Source of the DNA: an uncultured Campylobacter sp.
GTDB lineage: Bacteria > Campylobacterota > Campylobacteria > Campylobacterales > Campylobacteraceae
NCBI RefSeq assembly: GCF_938045535.1
Contig: NZ_CALIMQ010000312.1
Coordinates: 1-8,879, forward strand
Direction of reading: 5' to 3'
Length of the DNA stretch: 8,879 bases
Position 1 is the stretch's first letter; every line of letters begins with the position of its first letter. The notes under the pieces were generated by a model. That model was given only the letters and a program-made list of their open reading frames with translations, was not told the DNA's origin and did not search any database. Positions 1 to 6,196 of the stretch are shown here, in pieces. Both the position numbers and the translations under genes were made by a program.

Positions 1-86
1 TCAACATCATTCAAAAAAGAAAGCACTGAAGCAAGCTCTTCAGTGCTCCACGATATGTCTAGTGGGTAACGATAGTTTTTATTCAT
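1..86 (-). CDS. UPF0223 (YktA-type) family protein, N-terminal fragment, Streptococcus-like
   Basis: The minus strand reads ATG at 84-86 and stays open for 28 codons to the window edge. The peptide begins MNKNYRYPLDISWSTEEL and continues ASVLSFLNDV. The Y-x-YPLD-x-SWSTEE opening is characteristic of the small (~90 aa) UPF0223 proteins of Firmicutes, and the wording is closest, from memory, to streptococcal members. The function of this family is unknown. The gene starts one base after the stop of the Spx fragment, as expected for one transcript. It is partial because the window ends, and it is foreign to the Campylobacter DNA that fills the rest of the window. The identification rests on recalled family sequence, not on a search. 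Confidence 0.8.
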   Translation of the reverse strand, partial: MNKNYRYPLDISWSTEELASVLSFLNDV

Positions 87-87
87 A

Positions 88-171
88 TTATTCAATCTCA
101 GCTCTTAAAGTTGCATCGCGCAATTCCTGTTTTCGATATCCGCGAGGCAAAAACGCACGGATTTCATCTTG
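88..171 (-). CDS. spx: Spx/ArsC-family transcriptional regulator, C-terminal fragment, Streptococcus-like
   Basis: The minus strand reads QDEIRAFLPRGYRKQEL followed by RDATLRAEIE and a TAA stop at 88-90. This is the C-terminal end of Spx (SpxA), the ~132 aa RNA-polymerase-binding stress regulator of Firmicutes; the DEIRAFLPR and YRKQEL blocks are hallmarks of that end. Only about 27 residues are present. Reading further upstream on this strand, the residue expected before QDE (Asn in the GFN block) is replaced by CGG, and an in-frame TAA soon follows, so the match stops at about base 170. The gene is cut there by a junction to unrelated DNA. The pairing with a UPF0223 gene downstream is the streptococcal arrangement as I recall it. 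Confidence 0.82.
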   Translation of the reverse strand, partial: QDEIRAFLPRGYRKQELRDATLRAEIE

Positions 172-176
172 CCGTG
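166..176. other. Breakpoint between Streptococcus-like and Campylobacter-like DNA
   Basis: Left of this point the minus strand carries recognisable Spx codons. Right of it the plus strand carries Campylobacter-type codons of an unrelated protein, starting AVAQGYFREY with no start codon of its own. Both genes are truncated at the same place, and I see no insertion sequence, integrase, tRNA or repeat at the boundary. The position is uncertain by a few bases. An assembly, library or whole-genome-amplification chimera is the simplest explanation. Confidence 0.75.
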
Positions 177-938
177 GCGCAGGGCTATTTTAGAGAGTAT
201 TTTTACACGCGCGGCACGGCGTTTAGCTTTTTGGCTGAGCAAAGCTCTAAATTTAAATCCTACATAAGCGATTGGCGCGAGGTTTTGCCGGCGGAATTTC
301 TAGCGGAATTTAGCGGCGAAATTCACAACGAGATCGTCGAGAATTACTGCTGCGGCGCGTATCTTAGCGCTGCTAGCGTGCAGAAGCTGCTGCGCGATTA
401 TGAAGCGGACGGCGAAATCAAATCTGCCGTAGATGAGTTTTATGCGCAAAATTTGCCCGTGTTTTTAAAGGCGCTAAATTTGGCGCGCGAGCTTGAAGTG
501 GGACTACTTGAGGCTACCGAAGTGGTTGAGCCCAATCCGATCGATCTGAATAGGTCCGAGTCGTTTTCAAATCTTTTTAATTGCGATCCGCAGGGCGCGC
601 TGATCTACGCGGAAATCGCAGCGCAGCAGATCGGCGAAGCGATAGGGTGCATCAAGGCAGTCGGAGGAGGTACCACGGACGGAGAGAATTTTACCTCGCG
701 TGGCGAGAAACGCGACGAAAAAAGCTCCGTCTCGCGCAGCGCCAATGTGAAGGGCGGCGGCAGTGCGACGGAAGCGGATGGCGGCGCAATGAAGGTAAGC
801 AGCGAGAATTCCGTCCCTTGCAGTGGCGATACAATGGAGGGCGACAGCGAGAATTCCACCGCAGAAGATCATAAAGACGCAACCTCCGCAGGCGGCGAAA
901 AGTCGCTTTTTGGCAAGATCAAAGGGCTTTTTAAATAG
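171..938 (+). CDS. Hypothetical protein lacking its native N-terminus, with low-complexity acidic tail
   Basis: I do not recognise the family. The frame is physically open from a TTG at 111, but the first 20 codons (111-170) are antisense to the Spx fragment, so the native part starts near 171 and the true N-terminus is missing. The native part has about 255 residues. Its first ~160 are probably globular and mostly helical, with aromatic clusters (QGYFREYFYTRG, VENYCCGAYLSA) and a conserved-looking block NLFNCDPQGALIYAEIAAQQ. Then come ~80 residues rich in Gly, Ser, Glu, Asp, Thr and Ala that look disordered, and a basic amphipathic end KSLFGKIKGLFK that could be a docking or membrane-touching segment. 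No signal peptide or membrane segment is visible in what remains. No promoter can be assigned because upstream DNA is lost. The body shows normal Campylobacter codon use, so I take it as a real gene of unknown function. Confidence 0.6.
   Translation, partial: AVAQGYFREYFYTRGTAFSFLAEQSSKFKSYISDWREVLPAEFLAEFSGEIHNEIVENYCCGAYLSAASVQKLLRDYEADGEIKSAVDEFYAQNLPVFLKALNLARELEVGLLEATEVVEPNPIDLNRSESFSNLFNCDPQGALIYAEIAAQQIGEAIGCIKAVGGGTTDGENFTSRGEKRDEKSSVSRSANVKGGGSATEADGGAMKVSSENSVPCSGDTMEGDSENSTAEDHKDATSAGGEKSLFGKIKGLFK
800..857 (+). repeat. Short in-frame direct repeat in the low-complexity tail
   Basis: The 13-mer CAGCGAGAATTCC occurs exactly at 800-812 and again at 845-857. The copies are 45 bases (15 codons) apart and encode related Ser-Glu-Asn-Ser peptides (SSENSV and DSENST). 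A weaker relative, GGAGAGAATTTTACC, lies near 680-694 and encodes GENFT. The spacing keeps the reading frame, consistent with growth of the tail by slippage or short duplication. Confidence 0.55.
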
Positions 939-1353
939 CAAATTTGATCGCTTTATTCCGCCGAAGCTCGCGCGGAGTTAAGGTCGTAAAATTAAATCAT
1001 CTCACGTCCGCAGACCCTGCGCGGTTAAATTTAGCTAAAACGGCGCGGCAAAAAGGCGTAGATTTAAAATTTAAAACTTGCCGAAATTTTAAAACGGCGG
1101 CTTGCATATCCGAAGTTACGAAATTTTAAAGCGTCGCAAACAAGCAAACAAGCTGCAAAGCGGCTAAATTTAAACCTGCCACAGCCTTTGCGGCGGATAA
1201 GCTGCGGATAGGTTATATGTTTAAATTCCATAACCAAAAGCGCCCGATTTTGATTTCATGTCACTTAAAATTATACGTTCGGGCGCTAATTTGATCGCTC
1301 ACAAAACGCCGCGATAAAATTTCAATGAATTTTGAATTTTAAAGCTCGTCACC
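939..1353. other. Non-coding interval between convergent genes
   Basis: This 415-base stretch separates the plus-strand hypothetical gene from the minus-strand genes. The only sizeable frame (944-1129, plus) has no ribosome binding site, and its peptide looks like translated AAATTT-rich spacer, so I do not call it. I see no tRNA, rRNA or CRISPR repeat. The stretch holds one good inverted repeat (1239-1287), a weak hairpin (1152-1160 with 1186-1194, one G-U pair) and a 6-bp one (GGTTAT 1211-1216 with ATAACC 1230-1235). The 12-mer AATTTGATCGCT occurs near both its ends (941-952 and 1288-1299). Confidence 0.6.
1239..1287 (-). terminator. Inverted repeat, possible weak terminator for the minus-strand genes
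   Basis: AGCGCCCGA at 1239-1247 pairs perfectly with TCGGGCGCT at 1279-1287, giving a 9-bp GC-rich stem with a 31-base AT-rich loop. Read on the minus strand the right arm is followed by TTTTGG, a short T-run, which fits a weak intrinsic terminator downstream of the gene ending at 1354. The long loop and short T-run argue against an efficient one. It could instead be an RNA structure or binding site. Confidence 0.35.
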
Positions 1354-1581
1354 TCAGAAATAAAGCTCGAAAAAAGCAAGCGCAAAGATAAAAAACAATA
1401 TCAGCGCCGCGCCGCCCGCGCGGACGTAGCTATCGTCCCGCACGCCGAATTGCACGCAATAGGCAAACGCCATAAAAAACAGGCAAGCCGCTAAATTTGC
1501 GGAGCGTTTCTTTTCGTCTTTCAATGACGATATGCACAAAACGGCGGCTAGCATAAGAACTACGGTCGCGATAATTTGCAT
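1354..1581 (-). CDS. Small hypothetical membrane protein (75 aa)
   Basis: The family is not recognised. The 75-residue protein has three likely membrane segments: residues 2-18 (IIATVVLMLAAVLCISS), about 28-45 (ANLAACLFFMAFAYCVQF) and about 54-74 (a long hydrophobic stretch ending FELYF). They are joined by a charged KDEKKR loop and an RDD loop. The ATG at 1579-1581 is preceded by AAAGG about nine bases upstream, a usable ribosome binding site. It lies about 185 bases downstream of slt on the same strand with no obvious terminator between, so it may be read through from the gltX-yggT-slt transcript. Hydrophobicity, clean start and lack of competing frames support a real gene; no function can be inferred. 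Confidence 0.6.
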   Translation of the reverse strand: MQIIATVVLMLAAVLCISSLKDEKKRSANLAACLFFMAFAYCVQFGVRDDSYVRAGGAALILFFIFALAFFELYF

Positions 1582-1765
1582 GGCGCACCGCCTTTCGTGC
1601 AGAGCGGGAAAGAGTCGTTATTGGGCATTAAGTGATAGAATTTCGCAGTTTTGATCTGCCCGTCTAGGCTCTTGGCGAGCAAATTTTGCGCTTTTGTTGA
1701 AGCGACGGCTTTTAAAATTTCTCGCTCGCCGCCTCTTAAAATCATCCTTCAAGCCCGCCGCCGGC

Positions 1766-3430
1766 TTAGCGGAAGCTGTCGCTTCTGCTAGGTATCAGCA
1801 GGTCTTGCAGCTCCTGCTGCACCGAGACTTTCGCGCGCGGATCGAGGATCTGCGAGTAGATGATAAAATTTGCAAGCACCTTTTTGCCGTAGTCCCTGCT
1901 CTCGGCATACGGCACGAGCTCCATGCTAAGCCACGGCTCAAATTTGCCTTTATTAAACATATCGCCGCGCTGAAGCATCTTTTTGACGAGCCCGAGCCCG
2001 CCGTTGTAAGCGTATGCGATGAAAACCGGGCTGTAAATTTTACGCTCCAACCAGTCGATATGAATGTTGGCGAAGCGGTAAGCGACTTCCGGGCGGAACA
2101 TATCGTCTTGATCGAAGCCCGCGATCGCAAGCTGCTTTTTGCCGATGTCGTTAGCCAAAAACGGCATAAATTGCATCATCCCAAGCGCATACGACGTAGA
2201 TACCGATGCGGGCACGAAGCGGCTTTCTTGGCGGGCGAGCGCCAAAATTAGCGCCTTGCGGCGGTTATCGCCGTCGCCGATGTATTCCATAAACGGCGTC
2301 GGATAGAAGTTGTCTTTGCCGCCGCTTGCTTTATTCATGATGTATGAGTACTCGCCGATACTTTGCTTGGTGTCGAATTTTTTGGCAAATTCCAAAAGCT
2401 GCTCGCGAGACATCCTATCGGCGCTATTTTTCGTGCGAACCCAAGCGAAAGGATCGGTGATATCGTAGCCCTCGATGGAATTTTTAGCGGGATTTGGGAT
2501 GATGATGTTTAAATTCTTATCTCCTAAGACCTCCTTGGCATAAAGCGCGTAGAGGCTGTAATAATCGCTGCTAGCAAGCTGGCGCAAGACATTTTGGTCT
2601 CCGTTTAGCAGGTAGATCCAAAATTTCGCATTGTGCACGTCGTGAGGTTTCTCAAAGCTCGCCGCCGCGCGGTTAAAAAACGCAAGCGCAGCCCCTTCGT
2701 CGTCCTGCATGACGGCATTTACGCCGAGCATAAACGCTACGTCCTTATCCACGGCCAGCGGATCGACGCCCGTGAGCGAGCGGCGCAAGCGTGGGTATTT
2801 GCGGTTGATTAGCGCGTCGTTAAGAACCGCCTTAAAGCTTGGCTGGGCGCTTAGGCCGGTAACGAAGGTCGCATCAGCGTCGATGTCGATCAGAGCGTCT
2901 TTGCCCGCGCCTTTTAAGTAGTCGTAATATAAAAAGTAGTTTTGCGCGTTGCGGCTCTGCATAAAATATTCGCTCGGATTTTCGTCGTTAAATCCGCGCA
3001 GTAAATTTACGGCGTTTCTACTTGCCGCGTCTTGGTGCTTTTCAAGCTGCGAAGCGAGCGTCTCGCGCACCGATGGGCTTAGCTTGGCGATAAAATTTGG
3101 ATAGGAGCGCGCCTTTTTGCAGGTTAAATTTGCATCTAAAATATTGGCGGAGGTAACGCCTGCGCAGTGATCCGGACGCTTAGGCGGGCGAACGGCGCCG
3201 AAAATTCTATCTAGCTTCTCTTTTAGCTTGCCCTTGTAGCGAAAGATGCTCTGCTTCAATGCCTTGATCTCGGCTTTATTAAATTTCGTCTCGTCGATCA
3301 GGCGGTAGATGTAATAGTCCTTGGCTAGGGATTTTGGCTCGTCTTTGATCTGTTCGTAGCTTAAAATTTTACCACTACTTGCGGCGCACAGCAGTCCTAA
3401 AACAAGGCTAAATTTCAGAAATATTTTCAA
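1766..3430 (-). CDS. slt: Soluble lytic murein transglycosylase (Slt family)
   Basis: This is a 554-residue periplasmic peptidoglycan lyase of the Slt70-like GH23 type, which cleaves the MurNAc-GlcNAc bond to leave 1,6-anhydro-MurNAc ends during wall turnover and insertion of envelope machines. Residues 1-18 are a signal peptide (MKIFLKFSLVLGLLCAAS). Residues ~25-390 form a long helical region like the superhelical ring of Slt70. The C-terminal lysozyme-like domain (~390-530) carries the family motifs in order: ARQESRF with the catalytic Glu402, YALGMMQFMP at 414-423 (the GLMQ motif), AYNGG at 474-478, and PYAESRDYGKKVL at 507-519 (usual PYAETR). The start is TTG at 3428-3430, preceded by AGGA seven bases upstream and overlapping the yggT stop by four bases (TTGA), which marks translational coupling. 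The only other large frame across this gene (plus strand, 1694-2251) is a shadow. Confidence 0.93.
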   Translation of the reverse strand: MKIFLKFSLVLGLLCAASSGKILSYEQIKDEPKSLAKDYYIYRLIDETKFNKAEIKALKQSIFRYKGKLKEKLDRIFGAVRPPKRPDHCAGVTSANILDANLTCKKARSYPNFIAKLSPSVRETLASQLEKHQDAASRNAVNLLRGFNDENPSEYFMQSRNAQNYFLYYDYLKGAGKDALIDIDADATFVTGLSAQPSFKAVLNDALINRKYPRLRRSLTGVDPLAVDKDVAFMLGVNAVMQDDEGAALAFFNRAAASFEKPHDVHNAKFWIYLLNGDQNVLRQLASSDYYSLYALYAKEVLGDKNLNIIIPNPAKNSIEGYDITDPFAWVRTKNSADRMSREQLLEFAKKFDTKQSIGEYSYIMNKASGGKDNFYPTPFMEYIGDGDNRRKALILALARQESRFVPASVSTSYALGMMQFMPFLANDIGKKQLAIAGFDQDDMFRPEVAYRFANIHIDWLERKIYSPVFIAYAYNGGLGLVKKMLQRGDMFNKGKFEPWLSMELVPYAESRDYGKKVLANFIIYSQILDPRAKVSVQQELQDLLIPSRSDSFR

Positions 3431-3723
3431 ATGACCGTCCTATTGATGATATAGATTATCGCGCTGTCAAAGAAATTAAGCACGAGTAGGATAAGAAGCG
3501 GCGAAAGATCAAATCCGCCGAAAGTCGTAGGCAGATAGCGACGCACCAGCGCAAACGCAGGCTCGGTAAGCGCAGAGATAGCGCGGACGATTTTATAAAA
3601 TTTACCGAACGGATTTGGACGGATGAAACTCAAAACGCAGGCGACGAAAATTAGCATCATATAAGCTTGAATCACGTAGTGAATACTCACTAAAATGCCG
3701 TAAAATACGCTATTTAGTAGCAT
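3427..3723 (-). CDS. yggT: YggT family membrane protein
   Basis: This 98-residue inner-membrane protein of the YggT (YlmG-related) family has two membrane helices, about residues 8-34 and 72-93. Between them is the family signature: SFIRPNPFGKFYKIV at 32-46, then TEPAFALVRRYLP at 53-65 and the GGFDLSPLL segment at 69-77. The family is linked to osmotic tolerance in enterobacteria and to division or nucleoid and thylakoid organisation in other lineages, but its biochemical role is not settled. The ATG at 3721-3723 has AAGGAG seven bases upstream and overlaps the end of gltX by 14 bases; the stop overlaps the slt start by four. Such tight overlaps place it firmly in the gltX-yggT-slt operon. 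The order matches C. jejuni Cj0845c-Cj0844c-Cj0843c as I recall it. Confidence 0.88.
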   Translation of the reverse strand: MLLNSVFYGILVSIHYVIQAYMMLIFVACVLSFIRPNPFGKFYKIVRAISALTEPAFALVRRYLPTTFGGFDLSPLLILLVLNFFDSAIIYIINRTVI

Positions 3724-5026
3724 CGAGTATCTCCTTCAAATCGGCGCGGATCAGCGGATACAGCTCGCTAAGCTCCGGTCCGTGAGGTGCGCCGGTTAGT
3801 AAAAATCTAAGCGGCATAAACAGGCTCTTGCCCTTTAAGCTTGTAGCCTGCGAGAGCGCCGCTTTGAAATCATTAAATTCCATTGGAGCGCCGTTTGAGC
3901 TTAATAAATTTAAGATCGCCTCTCGCAGCGCCTGCGCCTGCGCCGCCCACTCCTGCGGGATATCTTTCGCGCTGTAGATCGCTGCGATCTTTTCTTTAAT
4001 CTGCGGAATAAGGCTTGCTTCTTGAGTGTAAAATTTTATCAAAGGTGCAAATCTGGACTCAAGCTCAAAAAGCTCAGCCAGGCGCTGCTCGCTCGCTCTT
4101 TTGATATGCTCGCGGTTTATAAAGGCGAGTTTGTCCTCGTCAAATTTCGCCGGGCTTTTTGAAATTTTAGCGATGTCGAAAAACTCCACCGCCTCATCCA
4201 TGCTAAAGACCTCGCGCGGCGTTTTGTTGCCCAGTAGGATTAGATAATTCGCGATCGCTTCGGGCAGATAGCCGCTTTGAAGCAGCCATTTTACCGAGGA
4301 GCTATCCTCGCGCTTGCTCATCTTTTTGCCTTCGGAATTTAATATGATCGGCAAGTGCGCGTATTTGATCTCGCCCTCGTAGCCGAGGCTTTGGCGGATC
4401 CAGTTTTGCTTCGGGGTGTTTGAGACGTGATCCTCGCCGCGGATTACGAAGCTCACGCCCTGCATCATATCGTCGCAGGCGCAGGCGAAGTTATAGGTCG
4501 GCGTCTTGTCCGCACGCATGATAACAAAGCTGTCGATATTCTGCGGCTCAAATGCTATACGGCCCTTGATCGCGTCGGTAAATTCCAGCGCGTGATCGGG
4601 CTTTTTAAGGCGGATAGTAAAGGGCTTGTCGCAGCCAAGCACCTCTTCATCGCTTAAATGCTCGCAATGCCCGTCGTAGCGATAAGCCTCGCCCGCGTCC
4701 TTGGCGGCTTGTTTTTTCGCTTCAAGCTCCTCCTCGCTGCAAAAACAGCAAAACGCCTTTTTCTCGGAGAGTAGCTTAGCAGCGAACTGCTGATGAAATT
4801 TTAAATTTTTGCTTTGATAATACAGGCTCTGCCATGAGATGCCGAAGCGCTTTAAAATTTCGATTATCTCTTGATCTTTGCCTTCGATATTGCGCGCAGT
4901 GTCGGTATCCTCGATGCGTAAAATAAAGCCGCTTTTATCTTGCAGCGAGCAGATGTAGTTAAAAATAGCCGCGCGTAAATTTCCGATATGCATATCGCCG
5001 GTGGGCGACGGAGCGAAGCGATACAA
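3710..5026 (-). CDS. gltX: Glutamate-tRNA ligase, GluRS2-like
   Basis: This 438-residue class I synthetase activates glutamate with ATP and loads it onto tRNA in the cytoplasm. The catalytic signatures are FAPSPTGDMHIGN at 4-16 (HIGH motif), RIEDTD at 37-42, the IRGEDH block at 195-200 and KKMSKRE at 234-240 (KMSKS motif). A Zn-site pattern C94-x-C96-x20-Y117-x3-C121 is complete and resembles that of E. coli GluRS. The N-terminus and overall length match, from memory, the second H. pylori enzyme (GluRS2, HP0643), which charges tRNA-Gln with Glu for later amidation by GatCAB. Epsilonproteobacteria usually carry two GluRS genes, so this may be the tRNA-Gln-directed copy; that specificity is inference. 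The start is TTG at 5024-5026: it puts the protein in register with FAPSPTG homologues and has AAGGA about six bases upstream. It is the first gene of the minus-strand operon. Confidence 0.92.
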   Translation of the reverse strand: MYRFAPSPTGDMHIGNLRAAIFNYICSLQDKSGFILRIEDTDTARNIEGKDQEIIEILKRFGISWQSLYYQSKNLKFHQQFAAKLLSEKKAFCCFCSEEELEAKKQAAKDAGEAYRYDGHCEHLSDEEVLGCDKPFTIRLKKPDHALEFTDAIKGRIAFEPQNIDSFVIMRADKTPTYNFACACDDMMQGVSFVIRGEDHVSNTPKQNWIRQSLGYEGEIKYAHLPIILNSEGKKMSKREDSSSVKWLLQSGYLPEAIANYLILLGNKTPREVFSMDEAVEFFDIAKISKSPAKFDEDKLAFINREHIKRASEQRLAELFELESRFAPLIKFYTQEASLIPQIKEKIAAIYSAKDIPQEWAAQAQALREAILNLLSSNGAPMEFNDFKAALSQATSLKGKSLFMPLRFLLTGAPHGPELSELYPLIRADLKEILDATK

Positions 5027-5058
5027 TTTAGGTCCTTTGGGTTTAAATTTAAGCTGGG

Positions 5059-5064
5059 ATTATA
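5059..5064 (-). promoter_or_regulatory. Predicted sigma-70 -10 box for the gltX-yggT-slt operon
   Basis: The minus strand reads AAGTATAATCCC, a perfect TATAAT, about 32 bases upstream of the gltX TTG start. Upstream of it lies a T-rich stretch (GTTTTTGCTTTTTATTAG) in place of a -35 box, which is the usual Campylobacter promoter form. Transcription would start near 5052. Confidence 0.65.
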
Positions 5065-5108
5065 CTTTTTACTTCCTAATAAAAAGCAAAAACAAAGCAA
5101 AAATAGGC

Positions 5109-5114
5109 TAATAT
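5109..5114 (+). promoter_or_regulatory. Predicted -10 box for the mscL operon
   Basis: The plus strand reads GGCTAATATCG, with TAATAT at 5109-5114 as a plausible extended -10 about 27 bases upstream of the mscL start. It is weaker than the divergent gltX box. The two promoters lie back to back within a 114-base interval, so a protein bound here could affect both operons. The mscL ribosome binding site AAGGAG is at 5130-5135. Confidence 0.45.
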
Positions 5115-5140
5115 CGGCGCATTTTATTTAAGGAGACAAT

Positions 5141-5545
5141 ATGAGTTTCATTCAGGAATTCAAAGAATTCGCAATGAAAGGCAACGTCATCGATATGGCG
5201 GTGGGCGTCGTTATCGGCGTGGCTTTCGGCAAGATCGTAACCTCGCTAGTAAGCGACATCATGATGCCAGTTTTAGGACTTCTTACGGGAGGCATGAATT
5301 TTACCGATCTTAAGATCGTGTTAAAAGAAGCGGTGGGGCAGACCCCTGCCGTTACGATAAACTACGGCTCGTTTATCCAAGTAACGGTCGATTTTATCAT
5401 CATCGCGTTTTGTATATTTTGCGCGATCAAGGCGATCAATAAGCTTAAAAAGCCCGTCGAGCCTGCGCCGGAGCCGGCTGCGCCCGCTGAGCCTAGCGAA
5501 GAGATTAAACTTCTTACCGAGATAAGAGACCTGCTTAAAAAATAG
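5141..5545 (+). CDS. mscL: Large-conductance mechanosensitive channel MscL
   Basis: This 134-residue pentameric inner-membrane channel opens under membrane tension to release solutes on hypo-osmotic shock. The N-terminal amphipathic helix MSFIQEFKEFAMKGN and the pore-lining first membrane segment with the VGVVIGVAFGKIVTSLV signature (residues ~16-45) are clear family marks. A periplasmic loop (about 50-74) follows, then a second membrane segment (~75-98) and a charged KLKK stop. The C-terminal linker is unusually rich in Pro and Ala (PVEPAPEPAAPAEP, 105-118) before the cytoplasmic bundle helix EEIKLLTEIRDLLKK. The length is normal for the family. It is the first gene of the plus-strand operon, with a strong AAGGAG five bases before the ATG. 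The next gene begins nine bases after its stop. Confidence 0.96.
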   Translation: MSFIQEFKEFAMKGNVIDMAVGVVIGVAFGKIVTSLVSDIMMPVLGLLTGGMNFTDLKIVLKEAVGQTPAVTINYGSFIQVTVDFIIIAFCIFCAIKAINKLKKPVEPAPEPAAPAEPSEEIKLLTEIRDLLKK

Positions 5546-5554
5546 GTCGCGGCG

Positions 5555-6193
5555 ATGCTTGAGAGAATTCCTTATTTCAAAGCTCTAAGCGCAGCGCAAA
5601 TTGATCGTTTGGAGCAGATTAGCATCCATAAAAGCTACAAAAAGGGCGAAATTTTATTTTTCGAGGGCGAGCGCTCGCAGTATCTATTAATCCTGCTAAA
5701 AGGAATTTTAAAAATCTATAAAACCTCCGCAAAGGGGCGTGAGATCCATATGCGTGAGATCCGCCCCATCTCGCTCGTAGCCGAGATGGTAAATTTCGAA
5801 GAGACGAGCTATCCTGCAAGTGGCGTGTTTTCGACAAACGGCGAGGTGCTAAAGATCGATTATGAAAAATTTAAAAACGAGTTTATGAGCGATCCTAAAA
5901 TTTGCCTGGAGCTTTTAAAATCGATGTCTGAAAAGATCCGCGCGCTAAATGCGGTCTTTGATAATCAAGTCGTGCTTAGCTGCGACGGCAAAATCGCTAA
6001 GTTTATCAACGAAAATTTTGATATTTTTATGAGCACAAAATACACTAGAATAGCCAAAATTCTAAATGTTACCCCCGAAACATTTTCGCGCACCATCACT
6101 AAATTTAAAAAGAGTGGCGCGCTAATTTTGGACGATAAGCAAGAAATCACGGGCTTTGATAAAGATAAGCTGGATGAGTATATCCAAGGCTAG
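5555..6193 (+). CDS. Crp/Fnr family transcriptional regulator
   Basis: This 212-residue cytoplasmic regulator has a cyclic-nucleotide-binding-type beta-barrel sensor (~1-115: GEILFFEGERSQYLLILLKG at 31-50 is typical), a dimerisation helix (~110-137) and a C-terminal winged helix-turn-helix (~145-212). The recognition helix TPETFSRTITKF (173-184) keeps Glu175, Ser178 and Arg179, the E-x-x-S-R pattern FNR uses to read TTGAT half-sites. Only two cysteines are present (117 and 143) and there is no N-terminal Cys cluster, so it is not a canonical [4Fe-4S] FNR; the phosphate-binding R-S of CRP is also missing, so cAMP is unlikely. It could be related to NssR or another epsilonproteobacterial Crp-type sensor; I cannot assign which. 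The ATG lies nine bases after mscL with a weak AGG-type ribosome site, suggesting coupling. The gene ends three bases before the phosphoesterase start. Confidence 0.88.
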   Translation: MLERIPYFKALSAAQIDRLEQISIHKSYKKGEILFFEGERSQYLLILLKGILKIYKTSAKGREIHMREIRPISLVAEMVNFEETSYPASGVFSTNGEVLKIDYEKFKNEFMSDPKICLELLKSMSEKIRALNAVFDNQVVLSCDGKIAKFINENFDIFMSTKYTRIAKILNVTPETFSRTITKFKKSGALILDDKQEITGFDKDKLDEYIQG

Positions 6194-6196
6194 AGT

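Noticed and set aside
567..941. 124-codon minus-strand frame opposite the hypothetical gene
   Set aside because: It is antisense to the low-complexity tail; the repeated Gly/Ser codons on the other strand explain the open frame.
944..1129. 61-codon open frame on the plus strand after the hypothetical gene
   Set aside because: There is no ribosome binding site, it opens six bases after a stop in AT-rich spacer, and the peptide is mostly translation of AAATTT-type words; nothing suggests a protein.
941..1299. AATTTGATCGCT repeated at 941-952 and 1288-1299 as possible attachment sites or a regulator motif
   Set aside because: The 12-mer is built from very common words in this genome, there is no integrase or mobile gene between the copies, and neither forms an FNR-type palindrome.
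1560..1745. 61-codon open frame on the minus strand between slt and the small membrane protein
   Set aside because: The AAGG before its ATG is directly adjacent, too close to serve as a ribosome site. The frame overlaps the start of a better gene, and the peptide resembles no family I know. It could be a degraded remnant, but I cannot support that.
1694..2251. 185-codon plus-strand frame opposite slt
   Set aside because: It is a shadow of the well-conserved catalytic end of slt, with Arg/His/Leu-rich antisense composition and no start signals.
5154..5170. Tandem GAATTC-containing words at the start of mscL
   Set aside because: They arise from the conserved QEFKEF coding sequence and do not form a separate repeat element.
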